DNA from: CAVQLX01 sp046727715
Lineage (GTDB): Bacteria; Desulfobacterota; Binatia; DP-6
Assembly (NCBI GenBank): GCA_046727715.1
Contig: JBKPDC010000286.1
Span: forward strand, 1 to 7,465
Direction: 5' to 3'
Length of the DNA: 7,465 nt
A program made the position numbers and the translations under genes. This document shows positions 1 through 6,711 of the stretch, piece after piece. Within the stretch, counting starts at the first letter, position 1, and each line of letters opens with the position of its first letter. Under the pieces are notes generated by a model. The model saw nothing but the letters and a program-made list of their open reading frames with translations. It did no database searches and was not told the DNA's origin.

Positions 1-405
1 GCGCGACATCAACCGGATGAAGAGCGCAACGCCGAGTCCCCAGGCCCCGTTGAGCATGAGGGCGCCGATGATGATCTTGGGGTCCCAGCCACCCGCCACC
101 GGCATGGCCTTGAGCGGAAACACGATGAACAACGCCACGACGCTCGGTGCGACAGCCCCGATGAGCAGAGCGCGGAACCAATACGCGCCGCCCGTCGCGT
201 TCCGGAGCAGCGGCCAGATCAGCGTGCCCCACAGTCCGCCCCAGAAAGCCAGAGAAATCACGGCCGGCACCCCGAGCGGCGGGGCGGGTGCCATGTTGTA
301 CGGCGCGCGCGGGATCATGCCGGACAGCCAGAACAGCGTCTGCACGCCCTGGTGAAAAACCAGCGTGGAGAGGAAGCCAGCGATGAAAGCCGTTACGTAG
401 GGCAT
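1..405 (-). CDS. Conserved multi-pass inner-membrane protein, partial (C-terminus beyond the window)
   Basis: Translating the minus strand from the ATG at 405-403 gives 135 codons open to the window edge, so the 3' end is missing. The product begins MPYVTAFIAGFLSTLVFHQG. It contains four hydrophobic stretches at roughly residues 3-25, 47-67, 77-100 and 110-132, separated by short Pro/Gly loops, including PRAPYNMAPAPPLGVP at about residues 32-47. The FHQG motif in the first helix, the PPLGVP loop and the LAFWGGLWG and NGAWGLG helices match, from memory, a small uncharacterised membrane family common in proteobacteria. Function is unknown and I infer none. The gene lies 60 bases downstream of the DUF302 stop in the same orientation, so the two could share a transcript, but a promoter-like sequence also sits in the gap. 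No strong Shine-Dalgarno precedes the ATG. The plus-strand reading here has shadow-like composition. Confidence 0.8.
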   Translation of the reverse strand, partial: MPYVTAFIAGFLSTLVFHQGVQTLFWLSGMIPRAPYNMAPAPPLGVPAVISLAFWGGLWGTLIWPLLRNATGGAYWFRALLIGAVAPSVVALFIVFPLKAMPVAGGWDPKIIIGALMLNGAWGLGVALFIRLMSR

Positions 406-417
406 GAACTACCCGTC

Positions 418-446
418 CGCATATTGCGCTTCGCGAAGTCTTCTCA
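418..446 (-). promoter_or_regulatory. Weak promoter candidate with a 10-bp palindrome in the spacer
   Basis: On the minus strand TTGAGA (446-441, 5 of 6 to the sigma-70 -35 box) is followed after 17 bases by TATGCG (423-418, only 3 of 6 to the -10 box). The spacer contains the perfect palindrome CTTCGCGAAG (429-438), which could be an operator. It lies just upstream of the membrane-protein start at 405. The -10 match is poor and the leader would be very short, so this is only a candidate. Confidence 0.2.
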
Positions 447-465
447 ACGGGTGCATTGACTGTTC

Positions 466-960
466 TCAGATGGCCGCCGCGGCGAGGTCGGCGAGCTTCT
501 GGTCGAGCATCGTCGCGATCGCGTCCACCTTCGGATGGTTGAACCGCCGGAGCAGCGATGAAGGCTTGTCGAAGTCGATGTACGTCTTCCCCTCATGACC
601 CTGGTACACGGCGATTCTGACGGGCACGTAGAGTCCAACCGCCGGTTCGTGCTCGAGCATTTGCTTCGCGATCAGCGGGTTGCCGATCACGTAGAGCTTC
701 GACTTGAGGTCAATCCCCGCGAGCGCGATCCAGCCGCCGTGGTCTACCTCGAGGAACGTCATGAAGCCGCTCGGACCGACCATGTCCTGGATGGCGGCTT
801 CGAACTCCTCGAAGGACGGCTGACGGGCGACCAGATCGCGTAGGCGCTCGCCGTCTCGCTGGCCAAGCAACGCCGTCAGCCTGCCGACCACTTCGTCGAA
901 CGGCCGGTCGGAAGAGAGCGTCACGTGCGTCGTTGCAACCGCTGTCGTTTCCGTCGCCAT
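466..960 (-). CDS. DUF302 domain protein
   Basis: The 164-residue product is a single DUF302 domain (Pfam PF03625). Visible family landmarks are TLSSDRPFDEVVGRL near residues 14-28, FLEVDHGGWIAL at 69-80, the very characteristic VIGNPLIAKQMLEHEP at 91-106, GLYVPVRIAVYQ at 109-120 and IDFDKPSSLL at 128-137. The domain is small and widespread. Structures are known but no biochemical role is established, so none is claimed. No signal peptide or membrane segment is present, so a cytoplasmic location is likely. The ATG at 960 is preferred because the domain begins shortly after it. An in-frame GTG at 987 would add nine residues (MAQVSIRRA), and neither start has a convincing Shine-Dalgarno. The stop is TGA at 468-466. 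The gene diverges from the exported-protein gene at 1171, leaving a 210-base shared upstream region with a 5-bp hairpin (1091-1104) and no clear promoter. Confidence 0.88.
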   Translation of the reverse strand: MATETTAVATTHVTLSSDRPFDEVVGRLTALLGQRDGERLRDLVARQPSFEEFEAAIQDMVGPSGFMTFLEVDHGGWIALAGIDLKSKLYVIGNPLIAKQMLEHEPAVGLYVPVRIAVYQGHEGKTYIDFDKPSSLLRRFNHPKVDAIATMLDQKLADLAAAAI

Positions 961-1170
961 GGCCCTGCGAATTGAGACTTGTGCCACCTTCGTACCCGAC
1001 GCAACTCGAGGGCACGCCGCAGGATCAGCCCCATTCGAATCTCCGGAGCGGGCCGGGCGGATGCACGCGAGCGGTCGCGTGGGGAAAAGGCGGCATGTGT
1101 GCCGACGCAGCGGCAGGGGCGTGTGAGAGCCGGGGTCGCCTCAGGCGCAGCTCCATGACATCCTACCCGC

Positions 1171-1605
1171 ATGCTCGGGCGGCTCACGCTCGCGGTGCTC
1201 GTCGCCGTTCCGGTCCTGGCATGGGCGGATCTCTCGATCCCCGTGTTCAGGACGAGGCCGCTCATCCTCCACCTCGAGGGCACGATGGCGGCGGACCGCG
1301 CCGCGGCGGCGCGCACCGGCTTCACGACGGTGTCGTTCGCCATCGAGGGACTCGACCCGGCCACTCCTCGCTGGCTCGGCGTCGATACGGTGTATCCGCT
1401 GGGGGACTACCCCCGGCTGGGAAAGGACATTCTCGACGACCTCCGGATGTACGAGCCGACCTATTTCGTGGTCGGCTCCCCGGACCTCGTCAAGCGATTC
1501 ATCGCCGTCGGGGCCGAGTCCCGCGTGGTGCTCGAGGCGCTCGCCAACGGGAGCTCGCGGATCTTTTACCTGCGCAGCGTCGACATTCCCGAGCCCCGTC
1601 GCTAG
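1171..1605 (+). CDS. Small exported protein of unknown function
   Basis: This 144-residue protein starts MLGRLTLAVLVAVPVLAWA, a textbook Sec signal peptide: a short positive N-region, a hydrophobic core over about residues 5-16, and an A-x-A type site after AWA at residue 19. The mature part is about 125 residues. It is acidic to neutral with mixed hydrophobic content (for example FVVGSPDLVKRFIAVG and SSRIFYLRSVDIPEP), without cysteines or further membrane segments, so a folded periplasmic or secreted protein is expected. I do not recognise the family. It is the only gene I accept on the plus strand, divergent from the DUF302 gene and convergent with the dehydrogenase. No good Shine-Dalgarno is visible before the ATG. 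The start is chosen because the signal peptide begins there. The frame stays open past the TAG stop to 2013, which is probably a base-composition effect. Confidence 0.72.
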   Translation: MLGRLTLAVLVAVPVLAWADLSIPVFRTRPLILHLEGTMAADRAAAARTGFTTVSFAIEGLDPATPRWLGVDTVYPLGDYPRLGKDILDDLRMYEPTYFVVGSPDLVKRFIAVGAESRVVLEALANGSSRIFYLRSVDIPEPRR

Positions 1606-1632
1606 GCCTGGGTCCGAAGCAGCCGAGGCCGC

Positions 1633-1648
1633 TGGCACACTCCGTGCA
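1633..1648 (+). promoter_or_regulatory. Sigma-54-like -24/-12 element
   Basis: The plus strand reads TGGCACACTCCGTGCA, which has the required GG (1634-1635), ten bases, then GC (1646-1647). It agrees with TGGCACGNNNNTTGCW at all but two defined positions. Transcription would start near 1659, just before GGGAGGTG (1661-1668) and an ATG at 1675. No activator-binding site or sigma-54 activator gene is visible, and no plus-strand gene downstream is convincing, so this may be a chance match. Confidence 0.25.
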
Positions 1649-1725
1649 CTCGTCCGGTCATGGGAGGTGTGCTCATGCGAGATCCTGGGGAAGACATGCG
1701 GGCGGCCGCCAGGTCGCGTGCCCGA

Positions 1726-1765
1726 CCGCGCCGGCAGCTGCTCGTGATCGGCGCGGCGCTTTTCT
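1726..1765 (+). terminator. Terminator-like hairpin followed by a short T-run
   Basis: CCGCGCCG (1726-1733) pairs perfectly with CGGCGCGG (1749-1756) around a 15-base loop that itself contains GCAGCTGC. The stem is followed by CGCTTTTCT (1757-1765). On the plus strand this resembles a factor-independent terminator, about 120 bases beyond the stop of the exported-protein gene and just before the opposing dehydrogenase gene ends at 1783. The loop is long and the T-run short, so strength is uncertain. Confidence 0.4.
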
Positions 1766-1782
1766 GCGGCCGGGCGCACGCA

Positions 1783-3657
1783 TCACGGGACGAGCGCGAG
1801 CGTACGCGCGGTGGCCTCGAGAAGCAGCTGCTCGAGGGCCGAGCCACAGGCGTCACCGAGGCGCTTCGGATTCGTGGCGCGGGTCCGGCGGGCGGCACGG
1901 CGGAACGCCGACGCCGCGCGCGTGAGGAGCGTGCGCGCGCGGCGCGGCCGGCTCGTCTCCGCGGCGCGCCCGAGGTCGCCACAGCCCCGTGCGAAGCGGT
2001 TCCTGATGCGTGATGGCACGTGCACACCCTCGCACGTGGTGGGCAGACGGCCGCAGAGACATCGCACGCCGTCGAGTGCGGGGGCCGGCTCGTGCCGGCA
2101 ACGTCCGTCGGGTCCGCACGCGTCCCGCGTGCACGAGTCGCCGTCGTCGCACGAGCCCGCGCCGCCCGACGCGCAGTCGGGCGCGGTCGTGGTCGTGAGG
2201 CGCAGCGTCGATGTCGTGGTGGAAGATGCCGGGCTCATGGCGGTCGTCGTCGTCACGACAGTAGTGATGGTGGGCGGGACGCTGGTCGGCGGCACGCTGG
2301 TCGTCGGCGTGCACGACTCCGAGCTCTTCGGCGCGATGCGTGCGATCCGATCGCCCAGCACGGCGACGTAAAGTGCGTCGTCGCGCCCCGTGTGGATCGC
2401 CACCGGCGCCCCGCTGATGCTGGCGAAGTCCTCTCGCGCGCCGGTGATCCCGTCGCGCGCCGCGGTCGGCGTCAAGAGCCACAGCGCTCCCGTCACGTTG
2501 TCCCCGAACACGTACTTCCCGCGAAAGGGCGCCGGCCAGGTGCAGCTGTCGACGATCTGGCCGCCCGTGATGGAGCCGCATCCTGGGTCGACGGCCGGAT
2601 CGAGCGCGGGGTTGGCGTGCCGGCAGTAGTACACGGGATCGACGCAGTCCCCGTCGCGGATCGCCACGCCGCCGGCACCGGTCCCGATCCGGACGTCGCG
2701 GCATGTCGCCAACGGGTGCCCCTTGCCGCCCTCGCGCCAGGGCCATCCGTGGTGGCGGCCTGGCCGGACGATCGTCACCTCCTCGTACGAGATCTCTCCC
2801 ACGTCCCCGACCCACACGCTGCCGGTGAGGGGGTCCACCCAGAGGCGAAAGGGATTGCGGAAGCCCCACGCGAAGATCTCGGCGCGCGCTGTTCCCAGCA
2901 TGCCGTCGCTGATGGCCGCGGCGCAGCTCGAACCGCAGGCCGTCACGCCCGTTGCCCCGACGAGCGGATTCGTCGCTGGGATGCCGCCGTCGAGGCCGAT
3001 GCGCAGAATCTTCCCGTTTCCGCCACCGTTGGTCTGGGGATGGTCCGCCAGGCACGTCGCGTAGAAGTTCGTCGGCGTGTACGGGGGCTCGGGAACCTGT
3101 CCGGAGTTGCAGCCGGTGTCGCCGACACCGACGTAGAGGAGTCGGTCCGGACCGATGTCGAGGGCGCCGCCGTCATGGTTCGCCGGGCCGCGGAGCCCGT
3201 GCAACAACACCGTCTCCCCCGGGGACAAGGTGCTGTCGGATCCGAGCGTGCGCACGACCACGCGGTGGCGGTCGTCATCCGTCCCACCGGCGCTGGCTGC
3301 AGCGGAATAGTAGAAGAAGAGCTGACCGTTCGTGGCGAAGTCGGGATGCACCGCGACGCCGAGCAGCCCCTTCTCGCTGCCGGTGTCGACGTCGAAGCTC
3401 CCCGCACTCACCAACGGCCCGCCCGCTGCTGGTCGTACCAGCACGCCGCCGGTCTTGTTGATGACCACCAGACGACCATCGGGCAGCCAGCGGAAGTCGG
3501 TGGTCTGCCCGGTCCCCGAGACGAACTGCTCGTCGAGCGTGAAGACCTCCGCCGGACTCGGCCGTCCGGTGGTCGACAGCGCGTCCGCGCGCGCGGGCGG
3601 CGCGGGACACAGTGGGAGCAACACGAGAACCGCAAGAAGGAGCGCTCGCTGGGGCAT
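1783..3657 (-). CDS. Secreted PQQ-dependent sugar dehydrogenase-like beta-propeller with Cys-rich C-terminal tail
   Basis: The 624-residue product begins MPQRALLLAVLVLLPLCPAP and has a Sec signal peptide ending near ARADA (residue 25). Residues about 35-445 form a soluble glucose/aldose-dehydrogenase-type six-bladed propeller (GSDH family, PF07995). Landmarks are GLLGVAVHPDF (98-108), NHDGGALDIGPDRLLYVGVGD (160-180) with His161 matching the catalytic His of the soluble enzyme, NGKILRIGLDGGIPATNP (214-231), FRNPF (266-270) with the conserved Arg-Asn that contacts PQQ and substrate, HHGWPW and FRGKYVFGD. Enzymes of this type oxidise sugars or other alcohols in the periplasm using PQQ and calcium; the substrate here cannot be read. 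Residues 450-493 are a Thr/Ser/Pro linker, 495-545 a Cys-rich segment (CDDGDSCTRDAC), and 546-624 an Arg/Ala-rich helical tail with two more cysteines. The frame is open 94 codons further upstream, but this start is chosen for the signal peptide. No strong Shine-Dalgarno is seen. It lies 295 bases downstream of the ligase. Confidence 0.87.
   Translation of the reverse strand: MPQRALLLAVLVLLPLCPAPPARADALSTTGRPSPAEVFTLDEQFVSGTGQTTDFRWLPDGRLVVINKTGGVLVRPAAGGPLVSAGSFDVDTGSEKGLLGVAVHPDFATNGQLFFYYSAAASAGGTDDDRHRVVVRTLGSDSTLSPGETVLLHGLRGPANHDGGALDIGPDRLLYVGVGDTGCNSGQVPEPPYTPTNFYATCLADHPQTNGGGNGKILRIGLDGGIPATNPLVGATGVTACGSSCAAAISDGMLGTARAEIFAWGFRNPFRLWVDPLTGSVWVGDVGEISYEEVTIVRPGRHHGWPWREGGKGHPLATCRDVRIGTGAGGVAIRDGDCVDPVYYCRHANPALDPAVDPGCGSITGGQIVDSCTWPAPFRGKYVFGDNVTGALWLLTPTAARDGITGAREDFASISGAPVAIHTGRDDALYVAVLGDRIARIAPKSSESCTPTTSVPPTSVPPTITTVVTTTTAMSPASSTTTSTLRLTTTTAPDCASGGAGSCDDGDSCTRDACGPDGRCRHEPAPALDGVRCLCGRLPTTCEGVHVPSRIRNRFARGCGDLGRAAETSRPRRARTLLTRAASAFRRAARRTRATNPKRLGDACGSALEQLLLEATARTLALVP
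2276..2305. repeat. Two 15-bp tandem units in the Thr/Pro linker coding region
   Basis: GGGACGCTGGTCGGC and GGCACGCTGGTCGTC are adjacent, 12 of 15 identical. On the minus strand they encode the repeated T-S-V-P-P motif of the dehydrogenase linker. This suggests that the linker length changes by tandem duplication. Confidence 0.6.
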
Positions 3658-3685
3658 CTGGACGCTCGGACTCGCTCGACTGTAG

Positions 3686-3700
3686 CCGGGCGGTGCCCGG
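3686..3700. other. 6-bp perfect hairpin upstream of the dehydrogenase gene
   Basis: CCGGGC (3686-3691), loop GGT, GCCCGG (3695-3700). It starts 28 bases before the dehydrogenase ATG on the minus strand. It could shape the leader or be an operator. The 3658-3952 gap otherwise shows no recognisable promoter and no convincing gene. Confidence 0.3.
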
Positions 3701-3919
3701 GTGACGAGGGCCAATTCCGCCGCAGCACGAGTCACCGGGTCGGAGCCACCCGGATCTCGGTTCGCACGAGACCCTGGCTCCGCGGCCCGGCGTGGAGTCG
3801 CGAACAGATGATGCGACGTCGTCAGGTTCGCGACGGCGATTGCCCCGACGGCGCCGAAGGGCTGCTCGACGAGCTGGTCCGGGTCTGGCATGCGACGGCG
3901 CGTCCCATCGGGTGAGGGC

Positions 3920-3929
3920 GCGCATGCGC
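3920..3929. other. 10-bp perfect palindrome just beyond the ligase stop
   Basis: GCGCATGCGC is self-complementary and is flanked so that GGCG (3917-3920) also pairs with CGCC (3927-3930). It sits 23 bases downstream of the ligase stop. It has no T-run on the minus strand, so it is not a classic terminator. It is short enough to occur by chance in GC-rich DNA. Confidence 0.25.
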
Positions 3930-3952
3930 CGGTATCCATCCATCAGCCGCGA

Positions 3953-5479
3953 TCAGGACGGCAGGCTCGCCGCGTAGCGCTCCGCCAGCGCCGCGTGGTC
4001 GATCTTCCCCGAATGCGTGAGCGGAAGTCGATCGATGGGCAGGATGCGCGCCGGGATCTTGAAGGCGGCAATCTGCCCGGCGAGGAATCCCTTGAGCTCC
4101 TCCTCGCTCACGTGCTGGCTCGGGTTGAAGGCCACATAGGCGATCGGCACCTGGCCCTCGTTGGCGTCCGGGACCCCGAAGGCACCGGCCTCCGCGACGG
4201 CAGGGTGACGATACAGTGCCTGCTCGATCTCGCCCGGCGTGATGTTCTCGCTGTTGCGCTCGATGATCTGCTTCAGGCGCCCGGTGAACCAGTAGCTCCC
4301 GTCGACATCCCGCAGCCCCATGTCGCCGGTGCGCAACCACCCGTCGACGAACACCTCGCGGTTGGCCTCCGGCCGATTCCAGTAGCCGGGCGACACCATC
4401 GGTCCCTTCACCCACAGCTCGCCAGCCTCGCCGTCGGGCACGTCGGTACCGCTCTGTCCCACCAGACGAAGCTGCACCTGCTGCACGGGCCGCCCCATGA
4501 AGCCGCGCCGCCGCAGCTCCGGCGTCCGCGCGATGGTGAGCCAGATCGCCTCCGTCATGCCCCAGCCGACCTCGATCGGCAGGCCGGCGAGCTCCATGAA
4601 CGCGCGCTGCAGTGGAATCGGCAGCTCGTCGCCACCGGTGAAGACGGTGTCGAGCGACGCGAAGTGCGGACGCCGGGCACCGGGACGGCGTACGACCTGC
4701 CACAGGTGGTCGATGTGCGCCCCGACGATCGTCGGCTGCCACTGGCGCAGATCCGCAAAGAAGCGCTCGACGGCGAACTCCTGCTCCAACACGACCGTCG
4801 CGCCGCGCCAGAGGAACGGGAAGGCCTCGATCCAGCCTCCCATGTGGCTGACCGAGTCGTGGGCGACGATACGGGACTCCCCGTCGACACGCCGGAGCGC
4901 ATCGAGCACGCTGGCGACGATGCCGGCCGCCGACGCGTGCGAGTGGATGACACCCTTGGGGAGCGCCGTGGACCCCGAGGTATAGAGGATGAACGCCGGG
5001 GTATCCGCGGGGACCTCCGGGCAGGGACGGGGGGGCGGGTCGAGCAGCGAGGCGAAGGGGCGTGCGTGCTCGCGCGGGGCCCCGACGACGAACACAGTGT
5101 CGATCGCGGTCTGGGCCAGGCCGACGCGCGCCAGGTCGTCGAGCTTCTCCTCGTGCACGATGAGCCAGCGCGCGCCGCAGTCCGCAAGGCCGTAGCGGAT
5201 CTCGGGCGGCGCATCGACGTACTCGAACGGGACCATGACGACACCTGCCGCCCAGCAGCCGAGGTAGCAGACGATCAGCTCCGGGCCGTTCGGCAGCAAC
5301 GTTGCCACGCGTTCACCTGCGAGGCCTGCATCGACAAGGGCCGTCGCCAGTCGTGCGGCCAGCTCCCGCACCTGGGCGAACGACAGCCGACGGTCGCCAC
5401 AGGCGAGAGCGAGCTTGTCGGGGTGGCGCGCACAGGCGTCGTCGAGCAACCGGGCGAGGCCGACCGGCGGGTCCATCAT
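3953..5479 (-). CDS. Class I adenylate-forming enzyme (acyl-CoA synthetase / AMP-dependent ligase)
   Basis: The 508-residue product spans the full ANL superfamily fold. It should activate a carboxylic acid with ATP to an acyl-adenylate and transfer it, most likely to CoA, in the cytoplasm. Core motifs in order are the A3 P-loop YTSGSTALPKGV (166-177), A5 GWGMTE (305-310), A7 GWLRTGDMG (380-388), the A8 hinge GRLKQIIERNSENITPGEIE (400-419) and the A10 lysine in LTHSGKID (Lys492). Length and motif spacing are normal for stand-alone medium or long-chain or aryl acyl-CoA ligases; the acid cannot be deduced. The P-loop has Ala172 where family members usually have Gly. Start: ATG at 5479 overlaps the protease stop as ATGA, with a second ATG directly following at 5476. 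No separate Shine-Dalgarno is seen, so translational coupling is likely. A much longer upstream in-frame reading through the protease gene is rejected. Confidence 0.9.
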   Translation of the reverse strand: MMDPPVGLARLLDDACARHPDKLALACGDRRLSFAQVRELAARLATALVDAGLAGERVATLLPNGPELIVCYLGCWAAGVVMVPFEYVDAPPEIRYGLADCGARWLIVHEEKLDDLARVGLAQTAIDTVFVVGAPREHARPFASLLDPPPRPCPEVPADTPAFILYTSGSTALPKGVIHSHASAAGIVASVLDALRRVDGESRIVAHDSVSHMGGWIEAFPFLWRGATVVLEQEFAVERFFADLRQWQPTIVGAHIDHLWQVVRRPGARRPHFASLDTVFTGGDELPIPLQRAFMELAGLPIEVGWGMTEAIWLTIARTPELRRRGFMGRPVQQVQLRLVGQSGTDVPDGEAGELWVKGPMVSPGYWNRPEANREVFVDGWLRTGDMGLRDVDGSYWFTGRLKQIIERNSENITPGEIEQALYRHPAVAEAGAFGVPDANEGQVPIAYVAFNPSQHVSEEELKGFLAGQIAAFKIPARILPIDRLPLTHSGKIDHAALAERYAASLPS

Positions 5480-6711
5480 GGCGTCGCCGGGTCGAGCGCC
5501 CGCACCCGTTCGAGGACCGGCGGATGCGAGTACTCGAGCAGCACCGTCAAGGGGTGCGGGGTGAGATTGGCGAGGCTGTCCGCCGAGAGGCGCTTGAGTC
5601 CGCGGGCGAGCGCCGGCCCGTCCGCGGTCGTCTCGACGGCGAAGCGATCCGCCTCGCGCTCGTTCCGGCGCGACCACGCGTGGAGCAGGATCGAGAGCAC
5701 CAGCTCGACCGGCGCGAGCAGCAGCCCCAGGAGCACGAGACCCGCATGGGCCGACGGCTGGGCGATCCCGAACGCGGCGAACACCGCCGGCTGTCCGACC
5801 ACGAGATGCAGCAGGAAGCACAGCGCGCCGAGGTGGAGGACGCCGAGGGCGATGCCCTTCGGCACGTGCCCGCGCTTCCAGTGGCCGACCTCGTGCGCCA
5901 CCACCGCGACCACGGCGCCCGGATCGAGCGCCGTCAGCAGGGTGTCGAAGAGCGCGATCCGCCGCCGGCGTCCGAAGCCGGTGAAGAACGCGTTCGCCTT
6001 CGTCGAGCGGCGCGACCCGTCGACGACGTAGACGTCTGCGAGCGGGAAGCCGACCGCCCGCCCGTACGCGAGGATCGCGTCGCGCAAGTGCCCCGGTGCG
6101 AGCGGCGTGAAGCGACTGAACAGCGGCATGATCCATCCCGGCACCACGAACTGGATCGCGACGAGTGCGACGGTGCTGGCCCCCCACGCCCACAGCCACG
6201 CGGATGCGCCGGCGGTCTCGAAGAGCCAGAGGACGGCTGCGAGGACGGGCCCGCCCAGGACGATCGCGAGCAGCAGCCCCTTTGCGCGGTCGGCGGCGAA
6301 GGTGGCTCCGCTGGTGCGGTTGAAGCCGAAGCGCCCCTCGATCACGAACGTCGACCATAGCGCGAACGGCAGCCCGACAACCCCACGCGCGAGCAGGAGC
6401 GCGCCGACGAACAGGAGCCCGGCGGCGACCTGCCCGAGCCCGAGCCCGCGCACGATCCGATCGAGCCAGCCGAATCCGCCCGCGAACCAGAAGGCGAGGA
6501 CGGCGAGCAGCTGCACGGTCGAGGCGACCATGCCGAACCCGGTGCGCGCACGCGTGTAGGCGTGCGAACGCCGGTAGCGGTCGGCGTCGAAGAGGCCGCG
6601 GAACTCCGGCGGTGGCGTCGCGGCGAACGCGCGCAGGTTGAGCACGCCCGAGAGGATTCGCAGCGCGTGGTCGAGGAGGAGGGCCGTGAGCACGATGACG
6701 GCGCAGCTCAC
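5476..6711 (-). CDS. Ste24-type M48 membrane zinc metalloprotease (CAAX prenyl protease 1 family)
   Basis: The 411-residue product matches the usual length of bacterial Ste24 homologues. The N-terminal M48_N region (about 1-195) carries AYTRARTGFGMVASTVQLL (51-69), then several membrane helices (about 59-80, 92-117, 145-165, 168-190) and FNRTSGATF. PLFSRFTPL (196-204) leads into the catalytic half: DGSRRSTKANAFFTGF (231-246), the zinc motif HEVGH (273-277), two more helices (about 285-342), the third zinc ligand Glu351 in NEREAD, and the closing YSHPPVLERV (394-403). All zinc ligands are present, so an active protease is expected. It should cleave peptides within the membrane-embedded chamber and may act in membrane protein quality control; bacterial substrates are not known. 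The GTG start at 6711 overlaps the preceding stop as GTGA and has a GGGAGGT Shine-Dalgarno. Readings starting upstream give non-protein-like residues. Confidence 0.92.
   Translation of the reverse strand: MSCAVIVLTALLLDHALRILSGVLNLRAFAATPPPEFRGLFDADRYRRSHAYTRARTGFGMVASTVQLLAVLAFWFAGGFGWLDRIVRGLGLGQVAAGLLFVGALLLARGVVGLPFALWSTFVIEGRFGFNRTSGATFAADRAKGLLLAIVLGGPVLAAVLWLFETAGASAWLWAWGASTVALVAIQFVVPGWIMPLFSRFTPLAPGHLRDAILAYGRAVGFPLADVYVVDGSRRSTKANAFFTGFGRRRRIALFDTLLTALDPGAVVAVVAHEVGHWKRGHVPKGIALGVLHLGALCFLLHLVVGQPAVFAAFGIAQPSAHAGLVLLGLLLAPVELVLSILLHAWSRRNEREADRFAVETTADGPALARGLKRLSADSLANLTPHPLTVLLEYSHPPVLERVRALDPATP

Noticed and set aside
933..1925. Long plus-strand ORF of 330 codons
   Set aside because: It is rich in Arg, Gly, His and Pro with no motif, and it overlaps the DUF302 and exported-protein genes in other frames. 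It is a GC-rich shadow.
2020..3915. Plus-strand ORF of 631 codons opposite the dehydrogenase
   Set aside because: The minus strand here encodes clear dehydrogenase motifs. The plus reading is Arg/Ala/Val-rich without any domain and mirrors codon-position bias.
3890..6031. Plus-strand ORF of 713 codons opposite the ligase and protease
   Set aside because: It has no recognisable domain and is Arg/Asp/His-rich, while the minus strand carries complete ANL and M48 motif sets.
5480..6358. Ligase reading frame extended upstream to an 801-residue protein
   Set aside because: The added 293 residues lie out of frame within the M48 gene and are Arg-rich. The ATGA overlap gives a normal start and a normal family length.
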